Shown: positions 37,156 to 50,500 of the stretch, piece after piece | How positions within the stretch are numbered: position 1 is the stretch's first letter | Layout of the letters: each line of letters opens with the position of its first letter | Assembly (NCBI GenBank): GCA_036023115.1 | Contig: JAYKKT010000087.1 | Span: 10,989,001-11,053,000, forward strand | Direction of reading: 5' to 3' | Length of the DNA stretch: 64,000 nt | Source of the DNA: Brasenia schreberi | Taxonomy: Eukaryota; Streptophyta; Magnoliopsida; Nymphaeales; Cabombaceae | Notes under the pieces: model-generated | The model's database searches: none | What the model saw: only the letters and a program-made list of their open reading frames with translations | Told to the model about the DNA's origin: nothing | Made by a program: the position numbers and the translations under genes

Positions 37156-37200
37156 ACAACAACAACTAAGCCTTTTCCCATATTAGATTTGGTCGGCTTT
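37156..37200 (-). mobile_element. RTE 3'-tail fragment
   Basis: ACAACAACAACTAAGCCTTT followed by TCCCATATTAGATTTGGTCGGC is the reverse complement of the RTE terminus. Only about 45 bases are present. No clear target-site duplication. Confidence 0.6.
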
Positions 37201-39865
37201 TCTATTCATATTAAATGTAAATTCCTGGTATTATATATCATTTGAAGAAATCAGAATAATATTTACAGAAGGAAAAAAATAGTAACTTGATTTTGCAGAG
37301 ATCCAAATTTCACACCTTTTCCTTTCCAAACTTGAGCTGCCGGCCCCTTTTTGTGTTATGATGGGCAAGACAAATACCTTTAGATGCAACTTAATTTTTA
37401 TTGATTAAGATAATAATAAAAAAATTATTTAATAAATATGGTGCATTAAAGGCAAAGTACAAAACTATTAACAATGCCTTTTTACTTTATGCGAGAGAGA
37501 TTCTTGTGTGATAAGCCACTTTCTTGTACGATTTTGAATAAATTGTTTGTGCATTGGGAACTATAGGTAGAGCTATTATTATTTTAATGATCGCCTGATA
37601 GAGGTTATGGTAGTGCTCTCACAAGGTGGACAATTATCATACTGCCTCTTTTGTATTAACATGCTCTAAAATATAATTTTCTTTTTTGGTGTTTCATGTT
37701 AGGATCCCTTCATTTCTTTTAGTTTATATGTTCTAAGAGACTGCTTTATGTATTATGAAGATTCTACCTTAGATGGAAAAGAAAGGTGAGGTATTCATTC
37801 TGGTTGATGCAAAGTAATTCTTAAAAGGGAAACAGAGTGTGGTTACCATCCAACTTTCGATGATTGGTTCTCCACAATATTTCTTTATCTCCTCTCCTTC
37901 TTCACCTTTTCTCTCTCCCTCTAAATCCAAGGATAGAGTTTGAACGGAGAGATGAGAGGAGCATTCTGTTTGGGCAATAAGAGGGACAGATAGCTATTTG
38001 GCTTCTTAAAACCTCTATTTCTTTTTCTTTATTCTCATTATGTAATGTATAATCTTATGAGTTTAACTTTGACAGATCCCTTATTTCTTTGATTGTATGT
38101 TGTCCCTAGAACTTCCTTTGTATCTTCTTCTTAAATGATGTTTCTACCTCTGTTGAGAAAAATGTTAATTATTCATCTTACTCTCATATACATAAGAAAC
38201 AAGAATGGCCTCTTAGCTGAAGAAACTGAGGGAGACAAGAGAAAGCAGATAGAGAAGGGAGAAAGGAGAATCAATGAAAAGCAAAAATGGGAACCGAAAG
38301 AACTGCCATTGGCAACCAAAATGAAGTATTAGCTAACAAGAACCACATTATCCGTGGATCCCTCTTCACCATTCTGCTTTACGGGGATGGCTTTGAGGTG
38401 GATCAATGTGGGTTTACTTGAAGCGCGAACCTTACCACCACCCCGCATGGTGAGAAGTCAACCTATGTAGGGTAAGGGTGGGTCGATCTTAGGGGTGCTA
38501 ATTTTCGATCTGACACCAATAGAACAAATTTTAAGGGAACCACATAATATTCGTAAAGGTGGTGTTCTAACGCATCTGCGCTTACTAATTCGAAACTTAA
38601 AAGACAAATAATTAAACATTTTGGTTAAAATATGTATTGTGTGGCCAACAAGAGGTTGGTTGATGAACGGGGCGGATTCCATTTGTTTAGCCGACCCTTT
38701 GTTTTTGCTAACATCGATTGTTCGTCCAGCCATCCGTTCGTTCTTTCTCTCTCCGTTGCATGCTTCTAAACATAAATAGCTTCACCAACACACCATCGAT
38801 CGCAGTTTCACGCGTCAAAACGTCAGGCGCTCTCCATCGAACATCTCCTTCGCCCCTCTGCTTATATACGTTTCCTTCTCTCATGGTGAGCGTCTTTCTC
38901 TTCGTGTGTGTGTTGCTAAGTTGCTGTTGCAATTGTTTCATTGTTCGTGGTGATTATGTCATGGCCTCCTGAATCAGGGAAATTATAGGGTTTCGGAAGA
39001 GCTTTTGCATGGCTTTTCAAACTTGATCCGCTTTGACACTTCTATATTTAGGATTTGCTTTTGACTGAGCTTCCTGCTATGAGTATATCGAAAGGTTTTC
39101 TTCATGCCTTCTAGTTCTCATTATTCCTATTTTGGATTTTGCTTATGGGCCGTCCCTAGTTATTTATTGCACGGTGATTGATCATTGATGAAATGATGGT
39201 ATGGTAAACTAAATCATCTATAGACGCTACCAAGTTTTTCTAGACTATTATAGATAAAAAAAACTATAAATTTATATTTAGGCTCTTCAAGTAATTATTT
39301 TAAACATGTTAAATCTGTAATATATTGTCATTACAAAAAGAAAAGATGCAAATATTGTCATTTTGTTTTTGTTTTTTTGCTTTTACTCCTCATTTTCTAT
39401 TACTCAATAGCTTACCTCATAACTTCTTTTCTTCGTACGCGGGAAATTGACCGGAGATCTTCCCTTATTCTCGTGAAGCATTGCTGAATCTAAGAAGAAG
39501 AGCAATACTGTCAACCGAGATTTATTTACTTAAATGAGGTAAACTGTGAAAGTTGTTGAGGTCGTAAGCTTTGCAGATTGACATTGTATCTTTGTTTGTA
39601 AAGTATGAATTTTAACGCTGCACAAGTTGTTCATCCTACCACACTAAACATAATGGAGGCTTCTTGAAGGATCCTTTCACTTGTAATAAGCTGATGGGAA
39701 TTATTTCATGTTCTGGCATCCATATATATTTAATGTGTTGGGGAAGTAGGATCCTGTATTTCCCACATGAGCATGAGAGTTGGCATTGGAGTCTTGAGCC
39801 TATCCTTATGAACAATATGAACAATAAATCTAGGTACTGGAAATTCTTATTGTGGAGCTCAAAGT
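37201..39865. other. Gene-free stretch
   Basis: The pyrimidine-rich leader-like DNA at 38720-38890, ending ATGGTGAGCG, could be a 5' UTR with a splice donor. No following coding exon was recognised. The remainder is AT-rich. Confidence 0.4.
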
Positions 39866-39875
39866 ACTTTTACAA

Positions 39876-39979
39876 ATTTGTTTTATTACAAGAGGAGACC
39901 GAAGCCTAACGCACACGTGCACCCTTTGGGAGTTGAACTTCCCACCAGTAGCAATGGCTGCGCTAGAGCGCTCTGCAGA
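39876..39979 (-). mobile_element. tRNA-derived SINE (family A), 104 bp with target-site duplication
   Basis: The minus strand reads GAGCGCTCTAGCGCAG, then GGTGGGAAGTTCAACTC (B box), GTGCACGTGTGCGTTAGGCT and TCTTGTAATAAAAC. Flanks ACTTTTACAA at 39866-39875 and 39980-39989 are identical. The body matches the copy at 9071. Confidence 0.75.
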
Positions 39980-39989
39980 ACTTTTACAA

Positions 39990-40887
39990 TTTTAAATTAG
40001 AAAATTGAGCACCTAAGCGTGGCTCAGGCAGCAAATAATGGAAAACTGTACAAAATAAATGTTTACGATCATACACTAATGGCATGTATAAACTTCACAA
40101 TAGCATCAGTGATGGATGACAAACAAAAACAGATGAATTCTAGCAAACAATGGTATCCAACGATATGTACACAAGAACAAGGTTAAGAAATTCAAAGGCA
40201 TAATTCGATGTGATCACAAATTAAAGAAGAAACAAAGGAGGATGAAGCATGACTTTGAAAAATGGTAAAGGAAAAAAAGACCGAAGAAGAACAAGAAAAA
40301 GAAGAAAATAAAAGAGGAGAAAATATGAGAAGAAAGGAAAAGAAAAGCGAAAAGAAAAGGAAGAAGAGGTAGATATATGGGTATGGGTCCACCTAACCCG
40401 AGTGTACTGTTATAAAAGGATGTATCAGCCCAATACATTAGCTTGCTGTACTTTTTTTTTTGGATTAGCAAGCTGGGGTTAGGCAGACCCCTACCAGAGT
40501 ACAAAGAATTTACAGTGTCGACTTAAGGGCACCCAACAGAGCTCCTTACAACTATACAAAGCCAAAACCAGGTATCTTGAACTCTTGCCACAAGAGCAGA
40601 GTTTGGTGCAAGCATGCCTGCTATATATACAACACAGAGTCACTTCCAAAAGTTCATCTATATCATGTACACAAATTTTTATATACGGTTGAGACTTATA
40701 TCTTCATGTGCCAATCCCCATGAATTGAGAAACATATGTTGGGGAAATATTTGGTGAATAAAGAAGTAGCAAGCATGATGAAATAAGAAAACGGGATCTA
40801 AAAGGAGCTAGTTACACACATGGAAGTATAAGGTGGTATATGCAGTGGATGAATGAATATATTCTTGGATGCATCCTCGATTCCCGG
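39990..40887. other. Gene-free stretch
   Basis: Contains a purine-rich tract (40220-40380) that yields low-complexity Phe/Ser frames on the minus strand. No gene supported. Confidence 0.5.
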
Positions 40888-41660
40888 CATGCATGTGTGT
40901 TACGTAAAGTGTGCGAGCTGCATAACTTTTGTATGTATAACATGTTCCAGTTTACTAAACTTCTTGTTAATGACAACCGATATAGCTCTTGAGTTCTTAA
41001 GATGTAGTTGACTGTAAATACCATTAGGAGTACTTTTATGCCTATAATACTCTTTTACTTCCATTTGGCAAAAGGTTAACATCTTAACCTTTCTTTGCAA
41101 TGACGCATGAAAACAAGGGATTTTGCTGCTACTTCAGTTTCAACATGATGTCATAGTCCTACATATCTGTGTAGATCAGTCCAGAAAGAGAGAATAGTAA
41201 TTTCAGTCTTCTCTGTTTTAACTATACAAGCTTCTTGGAACTCCACATGGTGGATGCTCTACGGTGGTCTTCAGTTTCAACATGCATGTGTGTTATGTAA
41301 AGTGTGAGAGCTGCAGAACTTTTGTATGTATAACATGTTCCAGTTTACTAAACTTCTTGTTAAAGACAACCGATATAGATCTTGAGTTCTTAAGATGTAG
41401 TTGACTGTAAATACCATTAGGAGTACTTTTATGCCTATAATACTCTTTTACTTCCATTTGGAAAAAGGTTAACATCTTAACCTTTCTTTGCAATGATGCA
41501 TGAAACAAGGGATTTTGCTGCTACTTCAGTTTCAACATGATGTCATAGTCCTACATATCTGTGTAGATCAGTCCAGAAACAGAATAGTAATTTCAGTCTT
41601 CTCTATTTTAACTATACAAGCTTCATGGAACTCCACATGGTGGATGCTCTTCAGTGGTCA
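40888..41660. repeat. 393 bp tandem duplication
   Basis: 40888-41280 and 41281-41660 are head-to-tail copies, both starting CATGCATGTGTGTTA and differing by scattered substitutions and small indels. The matching minus-strand frames in both copies (…YYRHKSTPNGIYSQLHLKNS…) reflect the duplication, not a known protein. Confidence 0.92.
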
Positions 41661-41696
41661 GCCATATGTCAGTTTCTTTAAAGTTATTACAATAAT

Positions 41697-43570
41697 ACAA
41701 CAACAACAACAACAACTATCACTTTTTTCATACTAGATGGGGTCGGCTACATGAATTCTTTGTTTCCATAGAGCTCGATTATGTGTCATACTAATTGTTA
41801 ACTCAACCCAAGTTAAATCATGCTTTATTACTTCCAACACTTTTGTGGTCTTCCTCTTCTTTTTTAACATTTTCTAGTTTCTCGTACCTTCTTTTCGAAG
41901 CTTCCTTTGGTCGCTTTCTACATCTAAACCATCTAAAATGATTTTTTCTTATTTTGTCATCTATTGATGTCACTCTCAATTTGTTTCTAATACCTCATCA
42001 TGTATATGGCCTTTCCTTTTATAACAACTAATTCATCTCAACATCTTCATTTATGCTAGGGACACCTTTTGTACATGATGATGATTAACTGCCCAACACT
42101 CATAATCATACAAAGTAGTATGTGTAATTACTACTATATAATATTTACATTTAAACTTTAATGGTATCTTCTTGTTATATACAATATCTTCATTTAAAGT
42201 TTTTAACCAACCTGCAATAATTCTTTAGATAACATCTCCATCAATTTTTTCCTCTCTAAAAAGCTTAACCGAGCCAGATATTTAAAATTAATTTATGCGA
42301 GATGGAATTTATGTCAATCTTAATTTATGTCATTTGAAGTAACCAAATGACCAAACTTACATTCATATATTTTGTCTTTGTTCTACTAAGTCTAAAGCTT
42401 TACTTTTTAACGTTTCTTTCCATAATTCCAATTTCCTACTAACTTTTTCTTTAAACTCTTCCACTAATACAATATCATCCACAAACAACATACACCAAGG
42501 GACTTCATCTTGAATATGTTTTGTTAACTTGTCAATAACCAATACAAATAAATATGAACTTAAAGTTGATCCTTATATCCAATATTAACATAAAAAAAAA
42601 TTGTCGTTCCTTCGCGGGTCTCAACATATGTTTGTGCACTATCATATATGTCTCTTATAAAATTGATGTATGTCAAAGAAATACCTTTATTTTCTAAAGT
42701 TCTCCAAAGAATATCTCTTGTCACCTTATAATACCATGTGCTCTAAAATATTAGACAAGACATCTAAATAGATGAATGGCCTCAATAGTAGATCTTTCAA
42801 GCATGAATCTATTTTGTGTTGTACTCAACATTTGTTTCAACCTACATTCAATCATTCTTTCCCATAATTTTATAATATGGCTCGTCAACTTGATGCTCGA
42901 TAATTTACACAATTTTGAATGTCTTCCTTGTTCATCTTTGGGTATAATTGTACTCTTCCTTCGTTTCATAGGCATCTTTTGGTTTTTTCATATTTCATTA
43001 AATAATCTTGTAAACCAAGTAATACCCATCTCTCTTAAGTTTTTCTACACTTTTATAGGAATATTATCCGGTCCTATAGATTTATCGACCTTTATAAGTT
43101 TAAAAGCCTCTTTGACTTCATACTTTTGAATACATCGGTAGAAATTACGGTTTTTATACTCTTTTCATTTGGTTAGCTCTCTATAACTAATACTAATACC
43201 TATATTTTAGTTAAAAAGCTTATATAAGTAATTTTTTATCAATTTGTTATATATCACTTGCTACTAGAATCTTCTCATCCTCATCTTTGATGCATTAAAC
43301 AAAAATAAGGTCCTTAGTTTTCTTATCTCTAGTTTTAGCTATCCTAAAAATATATCTTTTACAGTTTTACCTTCTTTTAAGTTGGGCTTTTCATATGAAT
43401 TCTCCCAAATTTTAGCTTTTGCTTCACTAACAACCTTTTTTGTTTCTTTCTTTGCTTTCTTATAAGCCTCCCAAGTTTTATTAGTCTTGTTGGCATAATG
43501 TAGTTTGTAACATGCCCTTTTCACCTTGATTTTATCTTCCACTACTTCACTCCACTACCAAGCTCCCTTT
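41697..43570 (-). mobile_element. 5'-truncated RTE LINE remnant
   Basis: The 3' terminus is at 41697 ((CAA)n then CATACTAGATGGGGTCGGCT on the plus strand). Reversed RT segments (IKLTSHIIKLWERMIECRL, ERSTIEAIHLFR) and the linker DKIKVKRACYKLH..KIWENS are recognisable. It stops abruptly near 43570, about 235 bases from exon 4 of the ABC1K6-like gene. Confidence 0.85.
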
Positions 43571-43804
43571 ATGCCAGACCAAAAGGCTATAATGTTGCAC
43601 CTCATTCAAGATCTTATGTTAAGGCACAAGGAATTCAAAATCTAATATCACATAAAGTTCCACCTAGCATTATCATCAAATCAATCAAATAACAGTGTAT
43701 ACACAAATTTTATATTAATTGTTCTAAACAGATTCAAACTTATCATAATTTACAGACCACTAAGTTTTAAAACAGTGTAAACGTAAGCCTGAACAGAATT
43801 CCAC

Positions 43805-44962
43805 CTTATCACAAAGCTTTTGCAATTCTGTCATAGCAGCAGGGGACAAGGCTTGACCAAGCTTTATATATGCCGGACCCAAAGATGTAACAATCTATCG
43901 CAACTCGATGGCACGTGCAACTTCATTCTGAGATTTATAAAACAGAACCGAAAGTCTATGATGAATGAAATAGAAAAATACTCATATCAACATGACTCAC
44001 AAAATAGAAATGAAGACAATACTATGATCAAATACTGATTCCTTCTCGTTTGTCAACTGTGTGGAACAATGCCCATCAGAAACACGATCATACAAAATAA
44101 CCACACAATCGACAACGACATGGAACCACAACCACCATCACAAGCAAGATGCCATCACAAGAAGTCAGAGTCTTGAGCATGCCAATTCACCTCTTTGATC
44201 TTATTGTTAATCAGATCCAATATCAGGCGAGAAAGGAAGCCACTAGAAACTAGCAATAATTGAACAATGCGCGTTGCAACCTCACGGGGACGCTTCCCCC
44301 AGTATGAAGCAATAAGTGCAGGTTCATATACCAGAGGCAATGCTTCCCCGCTTTCTGCATCGGACACCTTAAACAGAAGAGGAAAACAGAATTTCTCAAA
44401 ACCCATTCCAACAAGCACCTCAAACAGAAACAAACAAACGCGGTCAGGTATCCAACATTTAATCGACTCACGAAACCAATTGGTTAACCATATTCCATTA
44501 GCATTCAGTTGCACAAAACGATAAATGCTAAAATAAGTAAGAGAAGTCCAAAACAAGGTAAAAATTGAAGCACGAACCTCTACCAGGCTGCTCGTTCTCC
44601 TCCATTTTTGCCCTAACCCGCTTGATTTCTTCAGAAACCTCTCCCATTCTCTACTTCCCGCCCCGGAAAACAAAACCTAAAACTCATTCAAGCAAAAGAA
44701 AACAGAAAAAGAGACCAAAAAGCACCGTAAAGACCATCAAAGTATGATTCCTCACCTTAGAAGCATTCGTTCTGGCCTTGGGCTTCGTCGCCGCCGTTCC
44801 GGCCTCCGTCTTGACGGCATTAACGATCCATCGCCTCCTTCCCCCGCGAAAACGGAAAGAACTTCCCCTGAAACGATTCCTTCTCGCTTCTTCCTGGAGA
44901 TGACAAATCGAGGTAGAATCGAGAGAGTGGTTTCTGAGGCATAGGAGTTGAGACGACTCCAT
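43805..44962 (-). pseudogene. ABC1K6: ABC1K6-like atypical kinase, exons 1-4 (part A of a split pseudogene)
   Basis: Exon 1, 44756-44962, starts MESSQLLCLRNHS, a Ser/Arg-rich leader consistent with a plastid transit peptide. Exon 2 lies within about 44577-44660 (EVSEEIKRVRAKMEENEQ). Exon 3 runs from about 44367 to 44191 (LPLVYEPALIASYWGKRPRE, ATRIVQLL). Exon 4, 43805-43927, reads NEVARAIELR-stop-IVTSLGPAYIKLGQALSPAAM..LQKLCDK. A TAG replaces the Glu of ELREIV, and six residues (IRPDIL in relatives) are lost in frame after GQALS. The next exon is absent here; its continuation VPSFPDDVAM is inverted at 23914. Boundaries of exons 2 and 3 are uncertain. The start region may still act as a promoter. 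Confidence 0.88.
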
Positions 44963-46957
44963 AAAAGCCGAAACCAAGCACTTTTCCTCCACTGTCGAGG
45001 ACTCTGAATTCTTCTTCCTCTTCCAAAACCCTAATCCACCGAAGAAGTTAAAGAAGAGAAACAAGAACAAAGAAGAACCTAAAGATATGCAATCCGGACG
45101 CGGAATTCTCTTCTTCGTTTCTGGTTGTCAACGCCACAGAGAGCAGCAGTAGAGAGAGCGCGAGGAACAGAGTGGCAATTCGTTAATATTCTAGAAAATA
45201 GGAGCCGCCACTACATTCACCGACCACTGGAAGAACCCAATGACGGATAGACCCTCAAACAAAATAAAAATTGGCATTTTTTTGTCTCCCAAAATGTACG
45301 TGAGTCGTCTCTTCTGGGTCAAGCTTGGGACTTAATAGGCATTTTAGTATATATGACAGGCATTTAGGACTTCGTAGTGCTCTTTCTACCAACCATTGGC
45401 CTAGGATACGGTACGCTGTGGACCATCCACGTGGCTCTCTTACAGTAGGACTTGAAAATCTATCTACGCCTCTACAAACGGCCAAGATTCGTCGTTGTCA
45501 TAAAAGCTTCTGTGCTGGCGACACGTCAGACATGCCTTCGTCGCACTTTTTAGACCTCGCATCATTTCTTTCCCCTCTAAATGCGAGCACTCATTAAAAG
45601 AGAGACACAACACGAAAACGACCTGAAACGTTCGTGTTCGTGCGCACCACCCAAAGTAAGATGTAGGGGGCTCACACTGCTTAAATTTCATAGCATGGAA
45701 GCAACCTGAAACGCGAGACTGTTGGCAATACAGCACCTGGTGCGAACATAACTCGAAGTCTGCCTTGTGTCTACTCGGGTTGATAAATGAGCCAAATGAA
45801 CCAAAAAAATACTTAGTTCCTCGGCTTTCTTCTCAACGATTGAACTAACCAAAAACTCTGTTTACTAACGACGTGGCTCTGCAAGGGATTGGTTCTAGCC
45901 CTAGTGTCCACCCAAAGTAACATGGAAACGGTCGACCCATTTCGAACACGATTGGCAAAAGACATGATATGCACACGAGTCGATCCACAAAATCGTCACT
46001 CCTGCATTGCATGCAATCGATCAGGGCATACCAAGTCCAGTGTGATCACTAGATTTAGCTGCCATGTGAGCTCATAGAACGTAGACGAGTGATCCCCACT
46101 AAAGGCCTTGTATCGTCGCTGCTTTGATTGGCTGTGTGGCTATTGTCGAGTTCAGGTCATTTGCTCGTGTCAGAAACAGATCAACCCATTCGTGTTCAAT
46201 GGAAATGAACATGTATTTTTTGGCTAGTTAGATGTCGGATGTCATATTGCTGTTAATGTGTTTCAGGTATTGTTGTGTTATCTTGTGTTTGTGTTGGAAC
46301 AGGTCAACCCTAACACGACCCATTTTTAGAATTCTAGTAAGAAGGTAACTCAGTTTCTCGTGTTTGGCTTTCACTTTAACAGCGATAATCGTTGAATTCT
46401 CAATCCTTTAGTTTCTTACTAAGGTTTCCTCCTCTCTCGCATGGAAATTTCAATTCGTCAATAGGTACCAAAGCATACATAGAAGCAATAGTGCCATATC
46501 TTTCAAGGATTGGAAACATAAAAAGATGCAAGTGTTGGTAGTATAAGAATGAAGGCATGAGAAATCCGCAGTTTCATGAGAATTTATGAGAAATTTATCC
46601 AGAAAATAGCCATCATCGACTCTCTTCCACCGTGACAGTGGCCAGAAACATGAAACGACAAAACGATCACTTCGAAGTTTCTACCAGAGAAAAATACTTA
46701 CATAAACTCACTTTCTGAGCAGCACTTGCTGTAGATAGGTTTTGGTTTTTGATATTTTCAGGTTTGCCGTATATTTGCTTAGTAATTATTTAAGGGTGAG
46801 GCTTATTGTGCTTCAGTGGGCGTTATGTCCCTTTTCCCTAACACTTTCAACATGCAGAAAACCTTTAAGTGTGTGTGCCCACCAGATGCAGCATTTTCAG
46901 AAGAATAATACCGAAAAATCAAGCAACTCTGTAATAATAGAACTAAAATAGTCGGTG
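44963..46957. other. Intergenic stretch upstream of ABC1K6 part A
   Basis: AAACCCTAA at 45026-45034 is a telo-box-like element in the probable leader of the broken gene. Further right, no gene, RNA or transposon end was recognised. Confidence 0.5.
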
Positions 46958-47037
46958 CGCATGCAGAGCGATTAGCTCATCTGGCAGGGCTCTTTGATTC
47001 CCACATTGGAGGTGGTGAGTTCGATTCCAGTCATCAA
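46958..47037 (+). mobile_element. tRNA-like SINE head (family A)
   Basis: A box ATTAGCTCATCTGGC and B box GGTGAGTTCGATTCC (47014-47028), spaced as in a tRNA. It matches the heads at 14298 and 51985. The SINE body is missing and no clear duplication was found. Confidence 0.6.
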
Positions 47038-47564
47038 ATCTTACAGTTTCAAATAACTGATGAAAATAGGTCTCTTTCTCTCTCTCTGAAAATACAAAAC
47101 TATGTTCTTAGCAAGTATATGCCTTGCATTTGATGCACCCGTGTTCAGGCCCAGTGAAGGAAGCAAATACAGTGGTTCAAACTGCAGACATGCATTTTCT
47201 CCTATTCACAGCCTACACATTTATTATCAAGTCATAAAACAGTACAAATGCTTTGAAGTAGTGATATCACTAGAATGAATGCACGGATATTGATCAAAGA
47301 AAACAAATTGAAGCATTTCACATTGGTTACATATATTCCAGAAATTCAGTGGCATAAGACAAAACTGCACCTTCTAAGAATTTTGCTGTGTGTGGTAAGT
47401 TTGTACCTCGTTACCCTACTGTATCAAATTTGTCGAGGAAGACAGCATCAAAGCAAAGGCTATTGATTCATTTAAGTTTCCGGCCTACTTTCCCTAACAA
47501 AAAAGGGAAGTATGACAGAAATCCCACGTCATAATCACTCGAAACTAGAATCCTCAAATAACTT

Positions 47565-50500
47565 CTAATGATTCTGAGTTTTCCCATTCTTCATTTTGTT
47601 CTTTTCTTGCATCTTCCTCTTCTTTTCTTTCATGGTAACCCACTTATAATCTGAAGGTATGGCAAATGGGTCTTGGATGTCTTCGACACGGCTGCCACCA
47701 CCAGAAAGCGCAATGGAACTTTGCCGGTACGGAACCCTAACCCATTGAAACCATGAGCTTGAAGAATGCGGAGCAGGACTCCCCTTGCTTGTATTCCGAG
47801 GGTTTTCGGGGCTTGATGGTGGTGTGCAAAACTCCTCTGCAGGCTGCAGCTCCTCGAACTTTGTGAATGTCACCAGCACGCGGATTGTGGGAACAACTGG
47901 TATAGCAACCTGAAAGTGAGCATCAGAATATTTTCAGTAACAAGGACTATATGCAGCCAGAGCAACAGCAGAATCAAAATGAACAGTAGCAACTAGACAA
48001 AACTCCAAATCCTAAACAGCAGATTGCATAAAGTAAGCAAGGATCAAAACCTATTTCAAGACAATCTAATACAGTTTCCCATTTATAATTTCTTTTCAAG
48101 CTAAGCTAACAGTCTACATTTTGTTCGTGAAAAATAGTACATGATTAAACCGTGTATTATACTTTTCTCTATCGAAATATTTTAGGGGAAAGTGAAGTTG
48201 CTATGCGATTCCAAAGTAGCATAAAGTTTGAACTGCAGACTTTACTCGCAGAAAACATAAGTTATTTATCATGTGTGTGTGTGCATTTAACTTTTTGAAG
48301 TGGGATAATGCAACTACCTGATCTGGACGCTTGCTACTGCTTACAAGATTATAAGTATAATTGAGAGCAAATACAGTCACGGCCACATACATTTGCAGCA
48401 GATAGGTGCAAAAAAGACCCTTCTCAATCCATCTCAACAAAAATTACAGCTCTTGAATCATGTCCATCCATGGCGAGTTAAGTTTACTTGACTAACTCAA
48501 AATAAAGTTCTTATCCCAACAGCGAAGGCAAGTTAAAAAAAGAACTCCTCAACCACCAAAAGCACGCCAATTCCTGAAACTTCAAGTATTGAGGGACATG
48601 AGAAAACGGGAGAGGGATCCAACAGTATCAAATAACCATAGCCTTCACTAGTCAATCCCAAAACAATTGTAAGTTTTGAAGATCACAGAGATACATTAGT
48701 TCTCCAGAGAAGAAAAAGGTTAGGCAAGGAAAAGCATGCCGATCCAAAAGCTGAATTTCCAGCTTTGGGCACCTAAGACTTAATGCCGGTTGACCGAACT
48801 GACTTCCTTTCATATAAATCCACCAAACCTACTGTTAGCAAAAGTATTATCTCCGTTCTTTACATTAAGCAAAAGTACTTCATATAACAGCATTATCTTG
48901 TTTAGGGCAGATATGACAGGATTATAACACTTATAAGCAGCTATACTTCAGGAACCAAAGGAACTGTATTGACAAGGTCGTATACTTCAAGCACATTTCA
49001 GGCAAGACATGTAATGAATAGCAGAACATGACTCGGATAACTTTCACAGTAAAAGGAGGAGGCATCATACCTTGACTGGGAAAGTCCCTGATGGAAGCTT
49101 TGTTGTAAGAAGCTCTCTTAAACGACGAACGGCCTTGACCTTATTGGCTAAAATGTCTAGAAGTGGTAAGATTTCTTGCGTTTGAAGTGGGAAATTAGGA
49201 GAAAGCCAGAGAACAGGTCTTAACCCTTTCTTGTACTCGTTCTCGCGATGACCATCCTTTCTGTGATTTCCACTTTCTGTATAGCCACTTCCCTTTCTAG
49301 AATCCTTATTTGGAGCTCTTTCGTCCCCCCGAATAATCTCCACGGAGTGCCTTCCCGGCTTGGTCTGATACTTAGTTGGTGAGTCTTCGAGAAGTTCACT
49401 CACTTTCTCATCAACACACAGAGAACTTCTTGGAGGAACCATTTTCTTCTGCCCTTCATTTTCCGCTCCGCGCTTTCCCCAAGTTCCAAGCCATCCTTTC
49501 TTCTCCTGTTTGGTCTCCACCTTGCTTCTACTCTGCAAGCCCTCAATTGGGTTGTCTCTGGGTTCATAGCAGCTATGTCTGTGCCTCACCATGCTATCAT
49601 CAATGGCTCCAGACGGCTCCATTGTCAACACAACTTCCAATTGTCTCTTCTCCTCATCTGTTAGCATCTCCTCATAACCGTCACTCTCAGGGTCGTTCTC
49701 ATTATTAGATGAAGAGAAAAACTCTTCATCTGTCATCGCACCCAGCACCCGCCTAGATTTGACACTTACCAGAACATGATGCATATCATACACTTTAGCC
49801 TTCCATGGGCCAACCATCTCTGTCTTCTCCTGCCTCCTCCATGTCAGCTGTGGAAAAAGAACCGCCTGTGTGACATCGATCCCAGGCCTAAAAATGTTCG
49901 TATGCGACATGGCAGCGACTTCTTTAGCTACCTCAGCCTCGGAAGCTTGAGATCCAGCACCATCCATTGCATTCATGACTTCCTTATCCTTGTGTGAGAT
50001 CATACACAATGATCCAGGTGGAACTTTACCATCCTCTGAACCATCACCAAGAAACAAGATGGTTTGGTCTGATCGCTGAATCTTAAACCCATCGAAACCC
50101 GCCAGGGTCATATCTGCCCTCAAGTTAGACCCCCTCTTCCAGATCTTGTATGTATCAGACGGGGCAATCCTAGAGATGAAAGGAATCACTGAGCTCTCAA
50201 AATTGAAATTGATTTCCATGTAGAAATCTCTCATTCTTTTCATTGTGGCTACAAGCCGGGGCAACCTTCTACACCATTTAGCCCATGCAAGGGGCTGGTA
50301 ATGGCGAACAATGATGCGGGCAATCGTTTCTTCACGGGCGCAGATGGCCTCTTGAAGGGGGCTCCATCCCTGCTCATTCTGTAAGCTCCAATCTGCCCCT
50401 GCTCCCATCAGAATCTCGGTCGCACTGGCGTCCCCGAGCTTGACGGCGAGGTGAAGAGGCGTCTCCCGATTGGGGACATCCCTACGATCAATTACAGCAG

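Noticed and set aside
38350..38470. Fragment of organelle small-subunit rRNA (GCGCGAACCTTACCACC)
   Set aside because: Only about 15 bases resemble rRNA and the flanks do not align with any rRNA I can recall.
40192..40504. Phe/Ser-rich frames resembling membrane proteins
   Set aside because: They arise from a purine-rich tract on the opposite strand; low complexity.
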